Part shown: in pieces, positions 33,340 to 42,155 of the stretch
How the letters are laid out: each line of letters opens with the position of its first letter
Position numbering within the stretch: the first letter of the stretch is position 1
NCBI RefSeq assembly: GCF_001613545.1
Contig: NZ_BDCO01000002.1
Coordinates: 2,170,001-2,234,000, forward strand
Length of the DNA stretch: 64,000 nucleotides
Direction: 5' to 3'
From: Terrimicrobium sacchariphilum
GTDB lineage: Bacteria; Verrucomicrobiota; Verrucomicrobiia; Chthoniobacterales; Terrimicrobiaceae
Program-made: the position numbers and the translations under genes
The notes under the pieces: generated by a model
Database searches by the model: none
Told to the model about the DNA's origin: nothing
The model's input: only the letters and a program-made list of their open reading frames with translations

Positions 33340-34310
33340 GAGGTTGCCAGCGCCGCAGCGGCAGCGGCGTTTTTCCGCGGGTCGGCTTCCTGGATGCGGC
33401 GTGTGATTTCCAGCGCGATATCCAGTGCGTCGGCGGCTTGGCCGCCCGAGACCTTGGGCTTTGCCCCTTCCCGGGCACAGCGTACGAAGGATTCCAGCTC
33501 AATCATGAGCGGTTCGCCGCGCTGGACCTCGACGTTTTCGCGCACGATCTCTTTGCCCTTCTTGCCTTCGATGAGGCGAAAAATCACGCCATCCTGCTTC
33601 TGGTAGTCCAGCGAGAGGTATGCGTTTTCCTGGAAGACGCGGATCTTGCGTACCTTGTCCCGGCTGATCCGGCTGGCGGTGACGTTGGCCACGCAGCCGT
33701 TCGCGAAATGAAAGCGCACGTTGGCGATGTCCTCGCCCTTGCTGAGCACGGCGATGCCCACGGGGTCCATGCTGACGACGGGACTGTTCACCAGATGCAG
33801 GATGATCTCGATGTCGTGGATCATCAGGTCGAGAACCACTCCGACATCCGTGCTGCGGTTGGGGAAAGGCGAAAGGCGCGTGACCTCAAGGAATCGCGGG
33901 TTTTGCAGCTTCTGCTCCAGAGCGGCGAGCACGGGATTGAAGCGCTCGATGTGGCCCACCTGCAGCACACAGCTTTTCTGCGCGGCGAGATCGGATAACC
34001 CACGGGCCGCCTCAGGCGTGTCGGCGATGGGCTTCTCGATGAGGAGATGTTTTCCCTGCTCCAGGAGATACTTGCCGATCTCGTAGTGCGTGGTGGTCGG
34101 TGTGCAGATGGTGGCGGCGTCGACGAGGGAGGCAAACTCCTCCAGCGTAGCGGCGGCGCGGGTCTTGTATTTCTTTGCCACGCTCTGCGCCACGCCAGGG
34201 TCGGCGTCGTAGACGGCGGTGAGTTGTGAGTCCTTGAGTTCCGAGTAGACGCGGGCATGGTTGATGCCCATGTGGCCGACACCGACCACTCCTGTGCGAA
34301 GCGTGTTCAT
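33336..34310 (-). CDS. Gfo/Idh/MocA oxidoreductase within the lipid A cluster
   Basis: A 324-residue NAD(P)-dependent sugar dehydrogenase-type protein. The Rossmann motif VVGVGHMGINHARVY is at the N-terminus, KHLLIEKPIADT near residue 90 carries the EKP lysine and LQVGHIERFNPVLAAL follows. It sits between lpxI and lpxB, overlapping both by four bases, so it is translated with them. This suggests a role in lipid A sugar chemistry, such as oxidising UDP-GlcNAc as GnnA does for 3-amino lipid A. No GnnB aminotransferase is visible next to it, so that role is only a hypothesis. Confidence 0.85.
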   Translation of the reverse strand: MNTLRTGVVGVGHMGINHARVYSELKDSQLTAVYDADPGVAQSVAKKYKTRAAATLEEFASLVDAATICTPTTTHYEIGKYLLEQGKHLLIEKPIADTPEAARGLSDLAAQKSCVLQVGHIERFNPVLAALEQKLQNPRFLEVTRLSPFPNRSTDVGVVLDLMIHDIEIILHLVNSPVVSMDPVGIAVLSKGEDIANVRFHFANGCVANVTASRISRDKVRKIRVFQENAYLSLDYQKQDGVIFRLIEGKKGKEIVRENVEVQRGEPLMIELESFVRCAREGAKPKVSGGQAADALDIALEITRRIQEADPRKNAAAAAALATS

Positions 34311-35119
34311 GAGATTCCGTAGATGGTGATGCCGGCACTTTCCGCCGCAGCGCTCACGCGCGGACGGTCGAGGAGCAGAGTGCGGCCGGCTTCCACTCCG
34401 ATGATTTTGATTTTGGCGGCTTTCGCCGTTTCGATGGTGAGTTCCCCGACGACGGGAACGTCAAAGCGCATGTCCTGCCCGGGCTTGGATACCTTCACCA
34501 TGGTGCTGCCATCGCGACCCAGGGCTCCACCGCGCTTGATGCATTCGTTGGTGCCCTCAAAGGCCTCAACGGCGAGGACTGTGCCATTGCGGACCACGAC
34601 GGTCTGGCCAATGTCCAGGCGGCTGCTTTCCTTGGCAATCTCGTAGCCGTACTCCACATCCTCGACATGACGCTTCTTCAGCGCCGGTCCTGCGATGTGG
34701 CCTTTCGGAGCGATATGGTTGTCGAGGAAGGTGAGGGCGGGGAGAAGTTGGATGCCGATCTTGGCGAGTTGATTGGCCACCTCGCCGAAAAGCGTTTCGG
34801 CATTGCGGCGCTTGAGCTTGGCGAGAAGAATGAGGGCCTGGAGGTCCGGGCGCAGGTCAAAGAGATTCTTTGGCGCCAGTTGCCCGGCCATCATCGCGTG
34901 GCTCGCTCCGGATTTCTTCGCGGCGTCGAGCATCTTGCCGAGCTGTCCGACCCGGAGCATGCGCACCTCGTCTGCTGCAGCGATCGTCGACTGCTCCGTT
35001 TCGCCTTCGAAGGCGGCGAGGGAAATTCGACCGACTCCGGCGGCGCGGGCTTCTGCGATGACGAGGCCGGGATACTTGCCGCTTCCGGCGATGAGAAAGA
35101 GGGAGTCAGGTGTGCTCAA
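34307..35119 (-). CDS. lpxI: UDP-2,3-diacylglucosamine pyrophosphatase, LpxI type
   Basis: Cleaves UDP-2,3-diacylglucosamine to lipid X and UMP, the step before LpxB. The protein (270 residues, DUF1009 family) opens with LFLIAGSGKYPGLVIAEARA, contains GASHAMMAGQLAPKNLFDLRPD near residue 69, IGQTVVVRNGTVLAVEAFEGTNE near 166 and a C-terminal IIGVEAGRTLLLDRP. LpxI replaces the calcineurin-type LpxH in many bacteria outside gamma- and beta-proteobacteria. It overlaps the M23 peptidase gene stop and the Gfo/Idh start by four bases each. Confidence 0.93.
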   Translation of the reverse strand: MSTPDSLFLIAGSGKYPGLVIAEARAAGVGRISLAAFEGETEQSTIAAADEVRMLRVGQLGKMLDAAKKSGASHAMMAGQLAPKNLFDLRPDLQALILLAKLKRRNAETLFGEVANQLAKIGIQLLPALTFLDNHIAPKGHIAGPALKKRHVEDVEYGYEIAKESSRLDIGQTVVVRNGTVLAVEAFEGTNECIKRGGALGRDGSTMVKVSKPGQDMRFDVPVVGELTIETAKAAKIKIIGVEAGRTLLLDRPRVSAAAESAGITIYGIS

Positions 35120-35859
35120 GGTGCGGAAAAGAGATCGTCGAATCGATTGACCCGGAAAGGCTTTGTTCCCTCCGGTTTCGGTTTGTCCTTCAGCAGGCTC
35201 TTGGGCTGGTCTTCGGAGGAGGAGGCACTCCTCGCCTCGACGCTGAAGGTATTAATGGGGATCATCGTGCTGCGCCCGCCACCCGGGAGTTTGCGACGGG
35301 TGGAGATGAATGCACTCGGGATGTAGTAGCACGTCAGGTCGCGGGGGAACCCGCGCTGGTTGAAGCCGATATTGAGATTCTTGCGGATCTCGAAATGCAG
35401 GTGGGCCGGGTAAAGCCCGTGAGCGGTGCCGATGGTGCCTACCTGCTGGCCGCGGACGACCTGGGCATTCTCCTTCACCATGATCTGGTCGAGATGAGCA
35501 TAGACAGAATCGGCGAATTTTATCTGGCCCTCTTCGATGTAGGCGTGCCGGATAATGACAAGATTGCCCCAGCCCATGCGCATGTCGCGCGCGAGGACCA
35601 CATAGCCATTGGCGGTGGCATAGACCGGCTTGCCCTTGTCGGTGTTGCCCCCTCCGTCGCCATTCCAGTCCTCTCCCATGTGATAACGAGCCCGGAACCC
35701 GCGGCTTTTATAGTATCCGTCGGCATCAGGTTTACCCACTGGCTGGTCAAAGCCATCCGCCACCCGGGTACGCGCAGTCTGCACCGGGGGCGCAGCGATG
35801 AGTCCCGCGACGAGGAGCAGAAGACAAAACCAGTATCCGTGTCGTCGCAGGGAAGACAT
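35116..35859 (-). CDS. M23 family metallopeptidase (LytM-like), secreted
   Basis: A 247-residue peptidoglycan endopeptidase candidate. The N-terminal hydrophobic stretch (YWFCLLLLVAGLIAAPPVQT) is a signal sequence. The LytM catalytic motifs are HMGEDWNG near residue 60 (HxxxD) and AHLHFEIRKN near 151 (HxH), with VYATANGYVVLARDMRMGWG between them as usual. The last 60 residues are polar and Lys/Pro/Ser-rich. I start at ATG 35859; an in-frame ATG 39 bases earlier would precede the signal with charged residues. It heads the lpxI-lpxB operon, a coupling of wall and outer-membrane synthesis. Confidence 0.85.
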   Translation of the reverse strand: MSSLRRHGYWFCLLLLVAGLIAAPPVQTARTRVADGFDQPVGKPDADGYYKSRGFRARYHMGEDWNGDGGGNTDKGKPVYATANGYVVLARDMRMGWGNLVIIRHAYIEEGQIKFADSVYAHLDQIMVKENAQVVRGQQVGTIGTAHGLYPAHLHFEIRKNLNIGFNQRGFPRDLTCYYIPSAFISTRRKLPGGGRSTMIPINTFSVEARSASSSEDQPKSLLKDKPKPEGTKPFRVNRFDDLFSAP

Positions 35860-35953
35860 TACCCGGTAATTTCTAGTTATGACGGGGCAGGGCTGCAACC
35901 TTTTCGGGCTACTCGCTTGCTAGGACACCCATTGTCGGCGTAGCACTTTGCGC

Positions 35954-36724
35954 ATGGCGACGATCACTTTCCTCGGGACAGGGCATGGCGGTGGCGCTCC
36001 GGGACGTTTCCAATCCAGCATCCTCCTCCATACGGATGGCGCTCGCATCCTTCTCGATGCCGGGGAGCCGTGTACCTATTCCCTTCTTAGCAGGGGATTC
36101 GCCCTCGACGATCTCGATGCAGTCTGGATCACGCACGCACATTGTGATCATACGGCTGGTATTCCTATGTTGCTTCAAGCGAGTAAGATACGTCGACGGA
36201 GTCGAGCTTTGCCGCTCGGGCTGCCCACTCATCTGGTCGAGCCGCTGAAGGCTTGGTTAAGGGCGTCGTTTCTTCCCATCGAGCATCTGAAGTTCCCTCT
36301 GGATATCTTTACCTGGAAAGCGGGGGAGGCGGTTACCTTCCAAGGGACATCGGTTATCCCGAGACATACCAGTCACCTCGACCGGTATCAGGACGAACTG
36401 CAGGACAAATCTATCGAGTCGTTTTCCTTTGATATTCAGGCGGAGGGAAAGAGGGTCGTTTATACCGGTGACATAGGCGGAGCCAAAGATCTCGAACCCC
36501 TCCTTACGGAACCGGTCGATCTGCTAATCTGTGAACTCGCCCACTTGTCTCTTGCGGATTTGCTGGCGGCTCTTGCCTCTTCCAAGGTGGGCACGCTCTG
36601 CCTCACGCACGTCGTTGAGCGCGATGGGCTGGATCGGGCGGGAATCCGCCTCCAGTGTAGCCAGAGGCTTGATCAGGTGGATTCAGTCTACCTGCCGGAC
36701 GATGGCGAGCAGATCGAGTTCTAG
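35954..36724 (+). CDS. MBL-fold metallo-hydrolase (RNase Z-like)
   Basis: A 256-residue metallo-beta-lactamase-fold protein. It begins with ITFLGTGHGGGAPGRFQSS, contains the metal motif THAHCDHTAGIPML (HxHxDH) near residue 57, a later HTSHL, the bridging aspartate in VYTGDIGG near 170 and a C-terminal LTHVVE histidine. This layout fits the RNase Z/phosphodiesterase branch but the tRNase exosite arm is not evident, so I give only the fold. ATG 35954 is chosen over TTG 35948. It ends four bases into the convergent gene. Confidence 0.78.
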   Translation: MATITFLGTGHGGGAPGRFQSSILLHTDGARILLDAGEPCTYSLLSRGFALDDLDAVWITHAHCDHTAGIPMLLQASKIRRRSRALPLGLPTHLVEPLKAWLRASFLPIEHLKFPLDIFTWKAGEAVTFQGTSVIPRHTSHLDRYQDELQDKSIESFSFDIQAEGKRVVYTGDIGGAKDLEPLLTEPVDLLICELAHLSLADLLAALASSKVGTLCLTHVVERDGLDRAGIRLQCSQRLDQVDSVYLPDDGEQIEF

Positions 36725-37128
36725 TTGGCAGCAACGTTCTGCTGCGGGCGTACGACTGGCAGCGGAAAGCGGAGCTTCAACTCATCGTCGACGCGAATCT
36801 CGACGTGATAGATGCCGTATTTGGGAAACTGAATGCCACCGAGCACGTGGACATTCGTTGCGTGTGAGTCCAGCCCGGTGAGGGAAAACTCCACCTCGCT
36901 CTGCGCGATGGGCTGGTCATTGTCGCAATCCAGGATGAGCGAACGTTGCTTGAACCGGCCCACTCCGCCGCACCAGCGTGTCCAAATGCAAAGCTTGAAG
37001 AACCCGATAGGCGTCGTGGGGGCGGGGATGAGACCGATGATCCCCACGAGAGTTTGCTGTCCGCTGACTTCAGCGCGGACGTCTTCACAGAGCACGGCGG
37101 CCTGGAGATCGGGAATGATGGGTTCCAT
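36721..37128 (-). CDS. Conserved hypothetical protein (DUF6941-like)
   Basis: A 135-residue soluble protein of predicted beta-sandwich type with no signal peptide or membrane segment. It begins IIPDLQAAVLCEDVRAEV and includes GGIQFPKYGIYHVEIRVDDEL, a pattern I associate tentatively with DUF6941 proteins, which appear widely in bacteria without known function. The start directly follows the uppP stop codon with no gap, suggesting co-translation. No function can be assigned. Confidence 0.65.
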   Translation of the reverse strand: MEPIIPDLQAAVLCEDVRAEVSGQQTLVGIIGLIPAPTTPIGFFKLCIWTRWCGGVGRFKQRSLILDCDNDQPIAQSEVEFSLTGLDSHATNVHVLGGIQFPKYGIYHVEIRVDDELKLRFPLPVVRPQQNVAAN

Positions 37129-37911
37129 TTATTTCGGCCAGAGGGCCCACAGTAGCACCAGACCGACAACGATGCGATAAATGCCGAAGCTGACAAAGGT
37201 GTGGCTCTGCACGTAGCGAAGCAGCCATTTCACTGCGAGGAAGGAGACGATGGCCGAGGCGATCGTCGCGAGGAGGAGAAGGGACCAGTCCTCATGTCCG
37301 CCGACTTTGAGCTCTTTGTAAATCTTGAGAGCTCCCGCTGCGAGCAGGGTGGGGATGCCCACCAGGAACGAGAATTCTGTGGCGGCGCCACGGCTCAATC
37401 CTAGGATCATCGCGATCATGATCGTCGATCCAGAGCGGGAGAGCCCGGGAAAGATGGCCGCGAGCAACTGGCCGACGGCTACCGCGACGACGATGAGCCA
37501 GGTGATGTCTGATCCGAGCTTCTTCCCCTTGAGGAGGCCCTCCACCGCGATGAAAATCACACCACCGATGATCAGGGCCAGTGCCACCGGGAAAACTTCC
37601 TCCGGCAGCTCAAAATGCATCTTGTCGAGGATGAGTCCGCCTACGCCGGTAATGAAGAAACAGGCGAAGATTTTGAGCGCAAAGTCGCGGCTTGCGGCCT
37701 CGCGCCAGCGCAGAAGCATCTCGATCCTACTGCGGAATAACGGTAGCACCGCTATTACCGCACCACACTGGATGACGACGTTAAAAAGGTCGCTCTGCTT
37801 CGCATTGAGCCAATGCTCAACAATGAGGAGATGACCTGTCGATGAAACCGGGATGAACTCGGTAAGGCCTTCAACGATACCGAGAATGACGACTACCAGC
37901 CAGTCGGGCAT
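37129..37911 (-). CDS. uppP: Undecaprenyl-diphosphatase (UppP/BacA)
   Basis: Removes a phosphate from undecaprenyl pyrophosphate so the lipid carrier can be reused in wall synthesis; loss or excess affects bacitracin tolerance. The 260-residue membrane protein has both catalytic boxes: EGLTEFIPVSSTGHLLI (near residue 13; the (E/Q)XXXE-type and serine region) and FPGLSRSGSTIMIAMILG near 169 (PGxSRS). About eight helices are predicted. It lies 40 bases after the P-II gene. Confidence 0.95.
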   Translation of the reverse strand: MPDWLVVVILGIVEGLTEFIPVSSTGHLLIVEHWLNAKQSDLFNVVIQCGAVIAVLPLFRSRIEMLLRWREAASRDFALKIFACFFITGVGGLILDKMHFELPEEVFPVALALIIGGVIFIAVEGLLKGKKLGSDITWLIVVAVAVGQLLAAIFPGLSRSGSTIMIAMILGLSRGAATEFSFLVGIPTLLAAGALKIYKELKVGGHEDWSLLLLATIASAIVSFLAVKWLLRYVQSHTFVSFGIYRIVVGLVLLWALWPK

Positions 37912-37951
37912 GGAAGTGTGGAGATAACCCTGCCGCCTCTAGACTGGGCGA

Positions 37952-38302
<351 letters not shown>

Positions 38303-38387
38303 TTATTCAGCAGAGAGCAAGTTGGCAAGAAGAGATGCCCCATCGAGGAGTATCAGATGACGATGTTTACAAGGCGGGAGGTCTGTT

Positions 38388-38927
38388 GTGAATCCGCGTG
38401 AATGGCGGAGGAGTGTGGCTGGCAAGTACTTGCGACATCTCCCCAGGATCAAACACATTCGTGGAACCTGGTTGCATCGCCGCCTCGGAGATCGACTTTT
38501 TAATTTGGAAATGTGGCAGCCGCAGCGAGAGCGTTTTGCCGCCGGATGCGCCATCGGGGTGTTTTTTGCGATGATCCCCTTGCCATTTCAGATGCTCGGA
38601 GCTGCGGTGATCGCATATTTTGGACGCGTCAACATCCCGGCAGCTATCGCCCTGACCTGGCTGACGAATCCGCTGACCGCCGCGTTCTTCGTCTATCTCG
38701 AGTACAAGATCGGGAATTTTATCCTCGGAACGGCAGCCGGCGAGCCGACGGGGAATCTTTTTGAATTGATCAAACGCGCGCCTTTTCCCGTTCTTACTGG
38801 AGCGGGCGTGCTCGCGATAGTTTCTGCGATCATCAGCTATCCGGTCGCCCTCTGGGGTTATGATTGGGTGGGCCGGAGATTCCTTGCTCCTGTGAGAAAG
38901 AATAATGCGCCCAAGTCCCAAGCCTAG
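38388..38927 (+). CDS. DUF2062 membrane protein
   Basis: A 179-residue protein of the DUF2062 family. A basic N-terminus is followed by LWQPQRERFAAGCAIGVFFAMIPLPFQMLGA-like conserved helix (residues about 50-72) and ALTWLTNPLTAAFFVYLEYKIG near 87, the family signature TNPxTxxPxyyxxYxxG-like. Two further helices close the protein. Function is not known; family members sit near lipid or glycosyltransferase genes in other genomes. The start is GTG at 38388 with GGGAGG six bases upstream. The following 160 bases, up to the Xer gene, show no clear element. Confidence 0.78.
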   Translation: MNPREWRRSVAGKYLRHLPRIKHIRGTWLHRRLGDRLFNLEMWQPQRERFAAGCAIGVFFAMIPLPFQMLGAAVIAYFGRVNIPAAIALTWLTNPLTAAFFVYLEYKIGNFILGTAAGEPTGNLFELIKRAPFPVLTGAGVLAIVSAIISYPVALWGYDWVGRRFLAPVRKNNAPKSQA

Positions 38928-39087
38928 ACAGGGACAGCAGGATGTTCACTTTGCCGCGTTCATGCGTTCACCGCGTTAGCACATGGTGGTGTGCGTGGGG
39001 CGATTTTTAGTCCTCAGTATTTCACTGCACCTTCGGCGTGTTCCGGATGTGTAGACAGGGCTGCTGAGCCGGAAAAAACGGATACTG

Positions 39088-39981
39088 CTAGGCGCGAGGA
39101 TGAAATTTGCGGTGCACCTGTTTCAGGCGCGAGGAATCGACGTGCGTATAGATCTGGGTCGTCGAGATGTCGGCATGACCTAGCATCTCCTGGATGATGC
39201 GAAGATCCGCCCCACCTCCCAGTAGATGCGTGGCGAAACTGTGGCGAAAGATATGCGGGTAAACGGTTTGGTCGATCTGAGCGATCGACGCGTAATGTTT
39301 CACCAATTGCCAGATGCGTTGAGGGGTGAGTCTTTTGCCGCGAACGGAGAGGAAAATTTCCGCGCCCGTCTTTTTTGCGACGAGGGCAGGGCGTTCCTCG
39401 GTGAGATAGGATTGGAGTGCCTCTATTGCCTTTTGACCGACGGGAACGAGACGCGTCTTGTTGCCCTTGCCGGTGACACGGATGAAGCCCTCCTCCAGAT
39501 GGAGGTTCTCCAGCCGGGCGTTGCAGAGTTCGGATACACGGAGTCCGCTGGCGTAAAGGAGTTCCAGGATGGCGCGGTCACGTCTTCCGAGCTCGTGGTT
39601 CGTGTCGACGGCTGAGAGGAGTCGCTCGACGTCCCTCGGGTTGAGGGTTTCCGGGAGATAGCGTTCGATGCGGGGGGTTGGGAGATTCTCGGCAGGATCA
39701 TGTGGGATGATCTGCCGAAAATGCAGGAAACGAAAAAAAATGCGTATTGCGACGGCCTCTATCTTTACCGAGGCGGCGGCGAGGCCGGCTCGTTTGCGCC
39801 ATGCGAGGTAATCCGTGATTGTTGCCGGCGTGACCTTGCCTAGAGTCAGTTTTGCATGACTCTCCAGCCAACTGGCAAACGACTCGAGGGAACGCCGCGT
39901 CGAAAGCTGATAGTTGTCGGAGAGTCCTCGCTCGGTGGCGAGATAGAGGATGAAAGTATCGATGGCCTCGGGGGCCGTCAT
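39088..39981 (-). CDS. Tyrosine recombinase XerC/XerD
   Basis: A 297-residue site-specific recombinase likely acting at dif to resolve chromosome dimers. The SAM-like N-terminal core-binding domain is followed by the catalytic domain with Arg in LYASGLRVSELCNAR near 149, Lys in RVTGKGNKTRLVP, HxxR in HIFRHSFATHLLGGG near 245, and the nucleophile Tyr in STTQIYTHVD near 281. Length and motifs match XerD or XerC of chromosomes and not phage integrases. It overlaps the purC stop by four bases. No attachment site is visible here. Confidence 0.92.
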   Translation of the reverse strand: MTAPEAIDTFILYLATERGLSDNYQLSTRRSLESFASWLESHAKLTLGKVTPATITDYLAWRKRAGLAAASVKIEAVAIRIFFRFLHFRQIIPHDPAENLPTPRIERYLPETLNPRDVERLLSAVDTNHELGRRDRAILELLYASGLRVSELCNARLENLHLEEGFIRVTGKGNKTRLVPVGQKAIEALQSYLTEERPALVAKKTGAEIFLSVRGKRLTPQRIWQLVKHYASIAQIDQTVYPHIFRHSFATHLLGGGADLRIIQEMLGHADISTTQIYTHVDSSRLKQVHRKFHPRA

Positions 39982-40868
39982 TGTGCCTTGAACAGGCTGC
40001 GTCCCGTGAGCCTCTCGAAGGCCTCGAGGTATTTTTCCGAAGTGCGGGTGATCACATCCGCGGGAAGGGACGGAGCAGGAGGCTGCTTGTCCCAGTCGAG
40101 CGTCTCGAGGTAGTCGCGGACAAATTGCTTGTCGAAGCTCGGCGGGCTGCCGCCGGGAGCAAACTCTGCCTCGGGCCAGAAGCGCGAGGAGTCAGGCGTG
40201 AGCACTTCGTCGATGAGGAGGATTTCATCCTCAAAGACGCCAAATTCAAACTTCGTATCCGCGACGATGATTCCTTTTTGGGCGGCGTAGGCTCGGCCGT
40301 GTTCGTAAAGCTCGATGGAGCGGTCGCGTACCTCATGCGCCACGTCGTCCCCGAGGATGCGGCGACATTCCTTCCACGTGATATTTTCATCATGGCCGGT
40401 CTCGGCTTTCGTGGCGGGAGTGAAAAGCGGTTCCGGCAGTTTGTCGCCCTGGCGGAGGCCGGGAGGGAGAACGTGGCCGCAGATGGTGCCGCTGGCCTGA
40501 TATTCTTTCCAACCCGATCCGGCGATGTGACCTCGTACGACGCACTCCACGGGGAGAGGCGAAGCTTTTCGTACGATCATCGAGCGTCCGGTCAGTTCGG
40601 CTTCGAATGGCTTCAGGATCTCCGGGAACTGGCGAAACTGCGACGTGATGACGTGATTGGGTACAAAATCGAGCTTGTCGAACCAGAAAGACGAAATCTG
40701 CGTCAACACCTCGCCCTTGTGCGGTATCGCGTTGGGAAGGATGCAGTCGAAGGCCGAGATACGATCGGTCGCGACAAAAAGGAGGGTTTCACCCAAATCA
40801 AATACTTCGCGTACCTTGCCGCTTCTCAGTTTCGGGATGCCAGGGAGGCTGCACTCGAGCAAATCCAT
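39978..40868 (-). CDS. purC: Phosphoribosylaminoimidazole-succinocarboxamide synthase
   Basis: Joins CAIR and aspartate to form SAICAR in purine biosynthesis, using ATP. At 296 residues it belongs to the longer, yeast ADE1-like branch rather than the ~240-residue E. coli form. Seen are the ATP-binding start SGKVREVFDLGETLLFVATDRISAFD, the substrate region VECVVRGHIAGSGWKEYQ near 108 and IIVADTKFEFGVFEDEILLIDEVLTPDSSRFWPE near 198-230, all hallmarks. Last, it overlaps the xer gene start by four bases. Confidence 0.95.
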   Translation of the reverse strand: MDLLECSLPGIPKLRSGKVREVFDLGETLLFVATDRISAFDCILPNAIPHKGEVLTQISSFWFDKLDFVPNHVITSQFRQFPEILKPFEAELTGRSMIVRKASPLPVECVVRGHIAGSGWKEYQASGTICGHVLPPGLRQGDKLPEPLFTPATKAETGHDENITWKECRRILGDDVAHEVRDRSIELYEHGRAYAAQKGIIVADTKFEFGVFEDEILLIDEVLTPDSSRFWPEAEFAPGGSPPSFDKQFVRDYLETLDWDKQPPAPSLPADVITRTSEKYLEAFERLTGRSLFKAQ

Positions 40869-40933
40869 ATGACGCCTCGTTGACTACCCTTGCAAAGGCT
40901 TCCTGACAAGCGCGTAGAACGCACCCGGTCGTA

Positions 40934-42151
40934 TCAGGATTTGCGGCGGCCCTTTGGACGGGAGGTACCGCTTTTGTCTTCGCTCTTTTCTGGCGAGGCA
41001 TGGCGGTCTGGTCGGGGGGATGGGCGCAGTTCCCCGACCGGAGGGAGAATGTCCTTGAACGCTGCGCCATAGATTTCCCAGGCGAGGAGAAACAAACCGC
41101 AGACCACCGGCCCGATGACGAACCCTATCGGTCCGAAGAGAAACAATCCCCCGAGTGTGCCGATGAAAATCATGAGATCGTGCATCTGGGCGTCCTGCCC
41201 GACGAGGCGAGGACGCAGGACATTGTCGATCGTGCTTACCACTGTGGCGCACCAGATGAGCAGGAGGGTTGCAGGCAGAGCCTGGCCAGCGACGTAGAGA
41301 TAGATGACCGCAGGCACCCAGACGAGGCCGGCACCGACGCCTGGGATGACCGACAGGATCACCATGATGACGCCCCAGAAGGCCGATCCTCCTATGCCGG
41401 CGAAGAAGAACCCCAGCCCGCCAAGTGTTCCCTGCAGCAGACCGATCAAAAGCGTGCCCTTGATCGTGGCCCGAGAGATCGAGATAAACCGCTCGAGGAT
41501 GCGCTCTTCGTCATCGTGGGCGAGCGGCATGTAGTAAAAGATCTTCGCCAGGATCTGCCGGCCGTCCTTCAGGAAAAAGAACATCGCATAGATCATGATG
41601 AAAAACTCGAGGAGGAATCCCGCCGTGCCCGCGGTGAAGCTCGATGCGCTGCTCACGAGATAGGTGCCCACCCCCCGGATAGCGTTACTGACGCTATTGA
41701 CGATCTCCTTTTGGCTGGGGGCGAAATCCTCGGCGAACGGAAAATGGTCGACGATCCAGCGATTGGCGTCGAACGAGGTGGCCGAGCCGAAGCGATCCTG
41801 CAACCAAGGCAGCGCGCGATCGCTCACCGTCACCGCCTGCTGAACGGCGAGTCCCAGCATGGCGCTGATCGGACCTGCGATGATGATGAAAAGGACGAGC
41901 AGCGTCGCGATCGAAGCCAGCCCTCTGCGCCCGCGGAACAACCGGACAAACCAGTTGAACATCGGCGTACACAGGCCCGAGAGGATCGCCCCGATCATCA
42001 GGGGCCGGAGGAGAGGCCAGGCCAGCGCCAGAAACAGTCCCGAGACAACGGCGACGAGCAGCACGACAAATGCTGTCCGGAATTTGCTGCCATCGACCGC
42101 TGCGCGCTCCAAAATAGTCTCCTGATCCGGAATGTGTGGGGATTCGGCCAC
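40934..42151 (-). CDS. AI-2E family transporter (PerM-like)
   Basis: A 405-residue integral membrane protein of the AI-2E exporter/PerM family. N-terminal polar residues are followed by paired helices (VVLLVAVVSGLFLALAW near 33), a long amphipathic mid-region (residues ~130-170), and then the family core LLIGLLQGTLGGLGFFFAGI near 240, GVGAGLVWVPAVIYLYVAG near 285 and VSTIDNVLRPRLVG near 318. Members export autoinducer-2 or have other unproven transport roles; no luxS is present. The C-terminus is Lys/Arg-rich and disordered. Four bases separate its start from the LysR gene end. Confidence 0.85.
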   Translation of the reverse strand: MAESPHIPDQETILERAAVDGSKFRTAFVVLLVAVVSGLFLALAWPLLRPLMIGAILSGLCTPMFNWFVRLFRGRRGLASIATLLVLFIIIAGPISAMLGLAVQQAVTVSDRALPWLQDRFGSATSFDANRWIVDHFPFAEDFAPSQKEIVNSVSNAIRGVGTYLVSSASSFTAGTAGFLLEFFIMIYAMFFFLKDGRQILAKIFYYMPLAHDDEERILERFISISRATIKGTLLIGLLQGTLGGLGFFFAGIGGSAFWGVIMVILSVIPGVGAGLVWVPAVIYLYVAGQALPATLLLIWCATVVSTIDNVLRPRLVGQDAQMHDLMIFIGTLGGLFLFGPIGFVIGPVVCGLFLLAWEIYGAAFKDILPPVGELRPSPRPDRHASPEKSEDKSGTSRPKGRRKS

Positions 42152-42155
42152 CGAG

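Noticed and set aside
39054-39088. Inverted repeat TTCCGG...CCGGAA near the xer gene end, considered as terminator
   Set aside because: The adjacent A-run lies on the wrong side for either converging gene and the loop is long, so I do not call it.
39088-39981. Tyrosine recombinase as a mark of a mobile element
   Set aside because: Length and motifs match chromosomal XerC/D, it is translationally coupled to purC, and there are no flanking repeats, tRNA gene or phage genes.
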